DNA of 9,185 nt. Source: JANXVY01 sp034408685. Its GTDB lineage: Bacteria; Pseudomonadota; Alphaproteobacteria; Rhizobiales; Hyphomicrobiaceae. The notes under the pieces were generated by a model, which did not search any database, had not been told where the DNA came from, and saw nothing but the letters and a program-made list of their open reading frames with translations. A program made the position numbers and the translations under genes. Within the stretch, counting starts at the first letter, position 1, and every line of letters begins with the position of its first letter. Below, in pieces: positions 6,063 to 9,185 of this stretch. The stretch covers positions 1-9,185 of the forward strand of contig JAWXCP010000036.1 in assembly GCA_034408685.1 (NCBI GenBank). Direction: 5' to 3'.

Positions 6063-6368
6063 TCACGGGTCAAAAGGCTGCCGCGCATTGACCGTCAGTT
6101 GGCGGATGATGCCGGATGGTTCGCGGATGACGAGGCGATAGGTGAACGCGTCATCAGATTGACATAGGGCGATCCGAAGGATGTCGCCGCCAAACTTGGA
6201 CGGGGCCAGCTTGACGAGTTGCTCGACCGTGACGAGACCTTCGCGCTTGACCACGGCACGGGCCTCTGACCAATTGCTGAGGCACAGCGGCGCTTCTGCG
6301 CGCGCCGCTTGTGGGGCGGTGGCGATAACAGCGACGAACGCAAAGAGTGCGGTCAGCCTGCGGAACAT
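6063..6368 (-). CDS. Small secreted PepSY-like protein
   Basis: A 101-residue protein with a signal peptide (residues 1-24, cleavage after ARA). The mature part has a helix (WSEARAVVKREGLVTVEQLVKL, written in two parts: 33-43 and 44-54) followed by beta-rich FTYRLVIREPSGIIRQLTVNA, which resembles the PepSY-type pattern of a helix plus YRL-V-G-V-DA strands. C29 and C69 could pair. PepSY-like domains often act as inhibitors or sensors in the periplasm; that role is only a family guess here. The ATG at 6368 lacks a strong ribosome binding site. It stands first in a likely two-gene unit, downstream of the structured region behind the lysis gene. Confidence 0.7.
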   Translation of the reverse strand: MFRRLTALFAFVAVIATAPQAARAEAPLCLSNWSEARAVVKREGLVTVEQLVKLAPSKFGGDILRIALCQSDDAFTYRLVIREPSGIIRQLTVNARQPFDP

Positions 6369-6389
6369 AATTCGAGTTAACCCCGATTG

Positions 6390-6453
6390 AAAAACCGCAG
6401 GCTAGCCCGGTGGACTGAATGTGTCATGAACGGTGCATGACGTTCAGCCGGGC
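6390..6453 (-). terminator. Long interrupted stem-loop, likely end of GTA transcript
   Basis: Three nested complementary blocks face each other: GCCCGG (6405-6410) with CCGGGC (6448-6453), CTGAA (6415-6419) with TTCAG (6443-6447), and GTCATG (6423-6428) with CATGAC (6436-6441). They give 17 base pairs around a 7-base loop, with a 4-base bulge (6411-6414) and a small internal loop. Read on the minus strand, the stem is followed ten bases later by five T (6394-6390). It lies 62 bases after the lysis gene stop, where the GTA/lysis transcript should end. The spaced T-run is not canonical. Confidence 0.55.
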
Positions 6454-6475
6454 CATTCGCATCGGTCCGGTGGAC
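6407..6475. repeat. Direct repeat CCGGTGGAC, 60 bases apart
   Basis: CCGGTGGAC occurs at 6407-6415 and 6467-6475, exactly 60 bases apart. The first copy forms part of the left arm of the long stem-loop. The second sits inside its own small dyad GGTCC-GGT-GGACC (6464-6476). Confidence 0.6.
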
Positions 6476-6514
6476 CGGGATCGCTTTTTCTGACCGGCGG
6501 ATCAGACGCCGAGA

Positions 6515-6802
6515 CTAAATCGGAAGCTTGATCTCTCGGCGCGCGATCGGCCGGACGGCGCGGACGCGGCCGAAAATCGCAAGGATCGTACCAGCAAGGC
6601 CGGTCGCCGCTTGGACGATAGCCCCGATCTGCTCAGCGCTTTGCGTGATCGTCCCTGCTCCGATCTCGATGCCGATTGCTGGGCCTATGGCTGGCAGCAC
6701 GGCAGCAAGGCCAGTGATCACGGCACCCCAGATGGTGGTGGAGTTACCCCACCATTTGGCTTCGCTGTCAGACGGGCTGCTGGTGGCGGATGAATTGGTC
6801 AT
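6515..6802 (-). other. Possible internal translation start for holin-like product
   Basis: M352 of the fused lysis protein (ATG at 6802-6800) begins exactly where the holin-like domain starts, and AAGG lies ten bases upstream (6816-6813). Internal initiation would give a free 95-residue two-helix protein of normal holin size. The spacing is a little long, so this is a possibility only. Confidence 0.4.
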
Positions 6803-7855
6803 GGAGCGTGTGCCTTTTGGTTTGGCGAGGGAAAGGGATGTCGCGAGGGTCCGGTCGACGCGGTTGAGCCAGCCGCGCCCGAAACGCGAGAACGTCGATA
6901 GCGACCGGTATCGCGCGCGGCGCAAGTTGGCGTAGGCGGCCAGCAGCGTATCCGGGTTGGCGGTCGTTACGGCCTGAAGCGTCTGAGGGCCGAGTTCGCC
7001 GTCGACGGTGACCCCGCACGCGGCCTGCAACATGCGGATCGCCGTGCCGATGCCCATGTTGACAGCGGTATCGAAGTGGAAAAGGGCCAGCCATGGCGGC
7101 AGCGCGTCGCAAGCCGCCGGGCGCCAGTAATACTGCCGGTAGATCGCGGTGAGTTCGGCATCCGTGATGGCGCCCAAGTCGGCGATGAGCTGATCGCGAT
7201 TGTCAGCGGTCAGGGCGATGCCGCGATGGCGTGTGATGTCGACGAGCGTCAATCCGCGGTTGGTCGGCCCGCCTGGATCGAGCGGGTCATCGGTGTAGCC
7301 GCCTTCCTGCGAAAGCACGTGGTCGAGAGCGGAAGCAAAGCCAGCCGGAGGCGAGCCCGCGCCAACCTGGATCGGCGGAATGGTTTTGGCCCGATGCACC
7401 GTGGCGTCGGCTGATGGCCAGCGCAGCCCTAGCAGTCGCGCGCGCGGGAACAGGGCCACGGTGACAGCATCGGATTGGTTGCCACCAAGAATGACGAAAT
7501 GATCCGCGTTCTCGCCGACCACAAAGCCGACGTGTCCGGCACCAGGGTCAGCCCCTCGGGTAAAGACGGCGATCGCGCCAAACCTTGGCTCGACGATCGT
7601 TTCGCCCCAAGCGAGATAGGATCGCGCCAAGAGGGACTGGGTTGGCGCAAGGCCGGATCGCGCAAGCATGGCACCCGTGAAGGCTGCGCACCAGGCGACG
7701 TCGTCATTGCGAATGTCGGCATGGCCGGCATCGCGGTAGAACGCGAGGATGCGGGCGTTTGCGGCGGGGCCGTCGCGTTCGCGCTGGCCGAGTTCGGTCC
7801 AGGCCGCGCGAAGCCAAGCCGGACCGAGTTGACCAGCTGTCGTCGAGTTTTTCAT
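6515..7855 (-). CDS. Fused amidase-muramidase-holin lysis protein
   Basis: A 446-residue protein with three parts. Residues 10-150 match the TIGR02594 amidase-like family: C56 in VAWCAAF, H108 in GHVGFVVG and N126 in ILGGNQS form a plausible Cys-His-Asn site. Residues 174-340 are a GH108 N-acetylmuramidase plus its peptidoglycan-binding tail, with catalytic E184 in SQEGGY, then DPGGPTNRG (193-201), YYWRP, and FDTAVNMG. Residues 352-446 look like a separate small holin: KWWGNSTTIWG, two hydrophobic stretches (about 374-398 and 408-428), then the basic tail GRVRAVRPIARR. Together these would cut peptidoglycan at two bond types and insert in the membrane. The gene starts 11 bases after the tail gene stop, with a weak ribosome binding site (coupling likely). 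No N-terminal signal peptide is seen. Endolysins and holins are normally separate genes, so this arrangement is unusual. Confidence 0.88.
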   Translation of the reverse strand: MKNSTTAGQLGPAWLRAAWTELGQRERDGPAANARILAFYRDAGHADIRNDDVAWCAAFTGAMLARSGLAPTQSLLARSYLAWGETIVEPRFGAIAVFTRGADPGAGHVGFVVGENADHFVILGGNQSDAVTVALFPRARLLGLRWPSADATVHRAKTIPPIQVGAGSPPAGFASALDHVLSQEGGYTDDPLDPGGPTNRGLTLVDITRHRGIALTADNRDQLIADLGAITDAELTAIYRQYYWRPAACDALPPWLALFHFDTAVNMGIGTAIRMLQAACGVTVDGELGPQTLQAVTTANPDTLLAAYANLRRARYRSLSTFSRFGRGWLNRVDRTLATSLSLAKPKGTRSMTNSSATSSPSDSEAKWWGNSTTIWGAVITGLAAVLPAIGPAIGIEIGAGTITQSAEQIGAIVQAATGLAGTILAIFGRVRAVRPIARREIKLPI

Positions 7856-7866
7856 GGGTGACCAGA

Positions 7867-9185
7867 TCAGATGGTGGCGGTGAGGGCCGGTCCGCGTCCG
7901 TAAACGGCGGAGACTTGAGCGATGCGCACTGTCACGCTGGCAGTCGGCGAGCCAAAGTCAGTGGCCTGGAGCGCGGCGGGGTAGATCAACGAGGGGGTCG
8001 CGGCGGAAAGCGTGCGCTTGACCGAGGCTCCGTCGAGGACATCGATATCATAGGCCTCCGTGTCCTCCGACAGCGGTACTTCGAGCCCGTCCCAGGTATC
8101 GCCACCTGACCGCGTGCGGCGGATCCACGTGATGGTGAGATCCCCGTTGGCGCGAACGCCGCGGATATGGACCGGCGAAAGCGGGCGAAGGCCAAGCGCG
8201 CGAAAAGCGTATGGCGTGGTCACATATGAGGCATCTCCGATTGAACGGTTCGCCGGGCCATAGCGCCAGTTGAGAGGAAGGCGCGATTCAGCTGGCGACA
8301 GGTCGAGCCGCGTCACGGCGCCGTCGAGCAGCACAACCGGGCTACCGGCGGGGATTTCGGCGGCAATGTCGGGCTCGGTCCCGCCCTGGCCGCGCAACAG
8401 CCCGCTCAGGCGGTACGTCGCTGGTGCAATGAGTTCGGCCGTTTCGAATTGAACAACCTCCCAAACCCCCGAAGGAGTTCTGATGGCGAGCAGGTTCTGA
8501 CCGCCGAGTAGCTGCGTCGGCGATACCGACTGCAAATCACCCGACGTCAGTACGATCGTTGGAGTATTGGCGCGGTCGATCCGCCACGCCGGGCCACTGG
8601 TGAGCGGCGACGTGAGTTCCCCGATCGTGGCTTCGACGTTTGCGACGGCAGCAAGTCGGAAGCCGGTGGTCTCTGGCGAGACATTTATTGCAACGCCGCC
8701 CGACCACGGCGTCTCGGTCACGGCGGCGTAACCCGCATGCGGCGGCTCGTTACCCGACAGCAGCGGCAGATCGAGGAAGAATACGGCCGGTTGTCCAGCG
8801 AACACGTCGGGCGACGGCGGCGGCGGGCGTTCGGGCTGGAGGCTTGCGCCGTAAACCTCCGGGTCGAATGACAGGGCCTCGATGGCGCGCGGTCCACGGT
8901 CGCCGATTTCGGTGACGCGATAAAGCCGCATGTCGCCGCCTTGGTCGATTGCGATCGTATCGCCTGGCTCGACGGCGAGAAGCGAGGGCGCCAGCGTGAA
9001 GGCGGCCCGTTCGCGCGCGGCCCAGGCTTCGAACAACCACGTATCGGCGACGCTCGATGCGCGATCTTCGTCAAGGACGATCGAAATGTCGGCTTGCGAC
9101 AGGCGGCCCGAAACCCCCGCCAGACGGCGGCCAACATTCACTTCATCTCCGGCGCCCCGGACTAACGGGCAACTGCAGATGGCAC
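7867..9185 (-). CDS. GTA gp15-like tail/host-specificity protein, C-terminal part
   Basis: This is the last 439 codons of a gene that continues past the right edge: the frame is open from 9183 to the TGA at 7869-7867. GTG at 9141 is an internal codon, not the likely start. The sequence matches the C-terminal region of the Rhodobacter GTA gp15-type host specificity (megatron) protein and related phage tail proteins, which are about 1,300 residues long. The most diagnostic stretch is YRLSGLLRGQGGTE, encoded at 8415-8374, preceded by WEVVQFETAELIAP. Other fitting pieces are FEAWAARERAAFTL-PSLLAVEPGD (a phage-tail-3-type region) and SPVHIRGVRANGDLTITWIRRTR, which resembles a fibronectin-type fold. 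In the particle the protein sits at the tail tip and contacts the recipient surface. It ends 11 bases before the lysis gene, so the two are one operon. Confidence 0.88.
   Translation of the reverse strand, partial: AICSCPLVRGAGDEVNVGRRLAGVSGRLSQADISIVLDEDRASSVADTWLFEAWAARERAAFTLAPSLLAVEPGDTIAIDQGGDMRLYRVTEIGDRGPRAIEALSFDPEVYGASLQPERPPPPSPDVFAGQPAVFFLDLPLLSGNEPPHAGYAAVTETPWSGGVAINVSPETTGFRLAAVANVEATIGELTSPLTSGPAWRIDRANTPTIVLTSGDLQSVSPTQLLGGQNLLAIRTPSGVWEVVQFETAELIAPATYRLSGLLRGQGGTEPDIAAEIPAGSPVVLLDGAVTRLDLSPAESRLPLNWRYGPANRSIGDASYVTTPYAFRALGLRPLSPVHIRGVRANGDLTITWIRRTRSGGDTWDGLEVPLSEDTEAYDIDVLDGASVKRTLSAATPSLIYPAALQATDFGSPTASVTVRIAQVSAVYGRGPALTATI

Noticed and set aside
6464..6489. Plus-strand intrinsic terminator (GGTCC-GGT-GGACC then T5)
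   Set aside because: The stem is short with a 3-base loop, the T-run is eight bases away, and no plus-strand gene ends nearby.
7475..8109. Plus-strand open frames antisense to the lysis and tail genes
   Set aside because: They overlap strongly supported minus-strand genes and carry no recognisable motifs.
9139..9141. GTG at 9141 as the true start of the tail gene
   Set aside because: The frame is open to the window edge and the family is much longer, so the gene surely begins outside the window.

Overview
The window is high-GC DNA with short intergenic gaps and reads as an alphaproteobacterial chromosome, most likely Hyphomicrobiales (Rhizobiales). Three things point there. The order mutY / DUF721 (dciA-like) / dsbA is a well-known alphaproteobacterial neighbourhood. 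The DsbA proteins carry the second cysteine pair typical of alphaproteobacterial DsbAs. Several small secreted proteins match families I know mainly from Bradyrhizobium-like genomes. The right edge holds the tail end of a gene transfer agent (GTA)-type or related phage tail module. I cannot name the genus.

Layout, left to right. Positions 1-124 are eight nearly perfect copies of a 15-bp tandem repeat. A PAP2-family membrane phosphatase gene (226-933, +) follows and converges on mutY (2076-964, -). MutY is divergent from a dciA-like DUF721 gene (2167-2784, +). Then come two tandem DsbA-like thiol oxidoreductases with a 4-base ATGA overlap: a periplasmic one with CGHC (2929-3585, +) and a probable lipoprotein with CPHC (3582-4439, +). 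In many relatives smc lies just after dsbA; here a small DUF3297 gene (4490-4756, +) occupies that place. An AT-rich 189-bp intergenic region leads to a secreted CHAP/TIGR02594-like protein (4946-5491, +). A perfect 8-bp-stem hairpin (5507-5528) separates it from convergent minus-strand genes.

The right third is entirely minus strand. Transcription enters from beyond the right edge through the C-terminal part of a GTA gp15-like host-specificity/tail protein (9185-7867). It then runs into a three-part lysis protein (7855-6515): a TIGR02594 amidase-like domain, a GH108 muramidase domain and a two-helix holin-like C-terminus in one chain. After a 146-bp gap with a long interrupted stem-loop come two small secreted proteins (6368-6063 and 5990-5547).

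Functional picture: the left half is housekeeping (lipid phosphatase, 8-oxoG repair, replicative helicase loading, disulfide formation). The right half is a phage/GTA tail end coupled to host-cell lysis. The fused lysis protein, with an internal start codon at the holin junction, is the most unusual object. The tandem repeat at the left edge and the structured gap behind the lysis gene come next. I see no rRNA, tRNA, CRISPR array, transposase or integrase.
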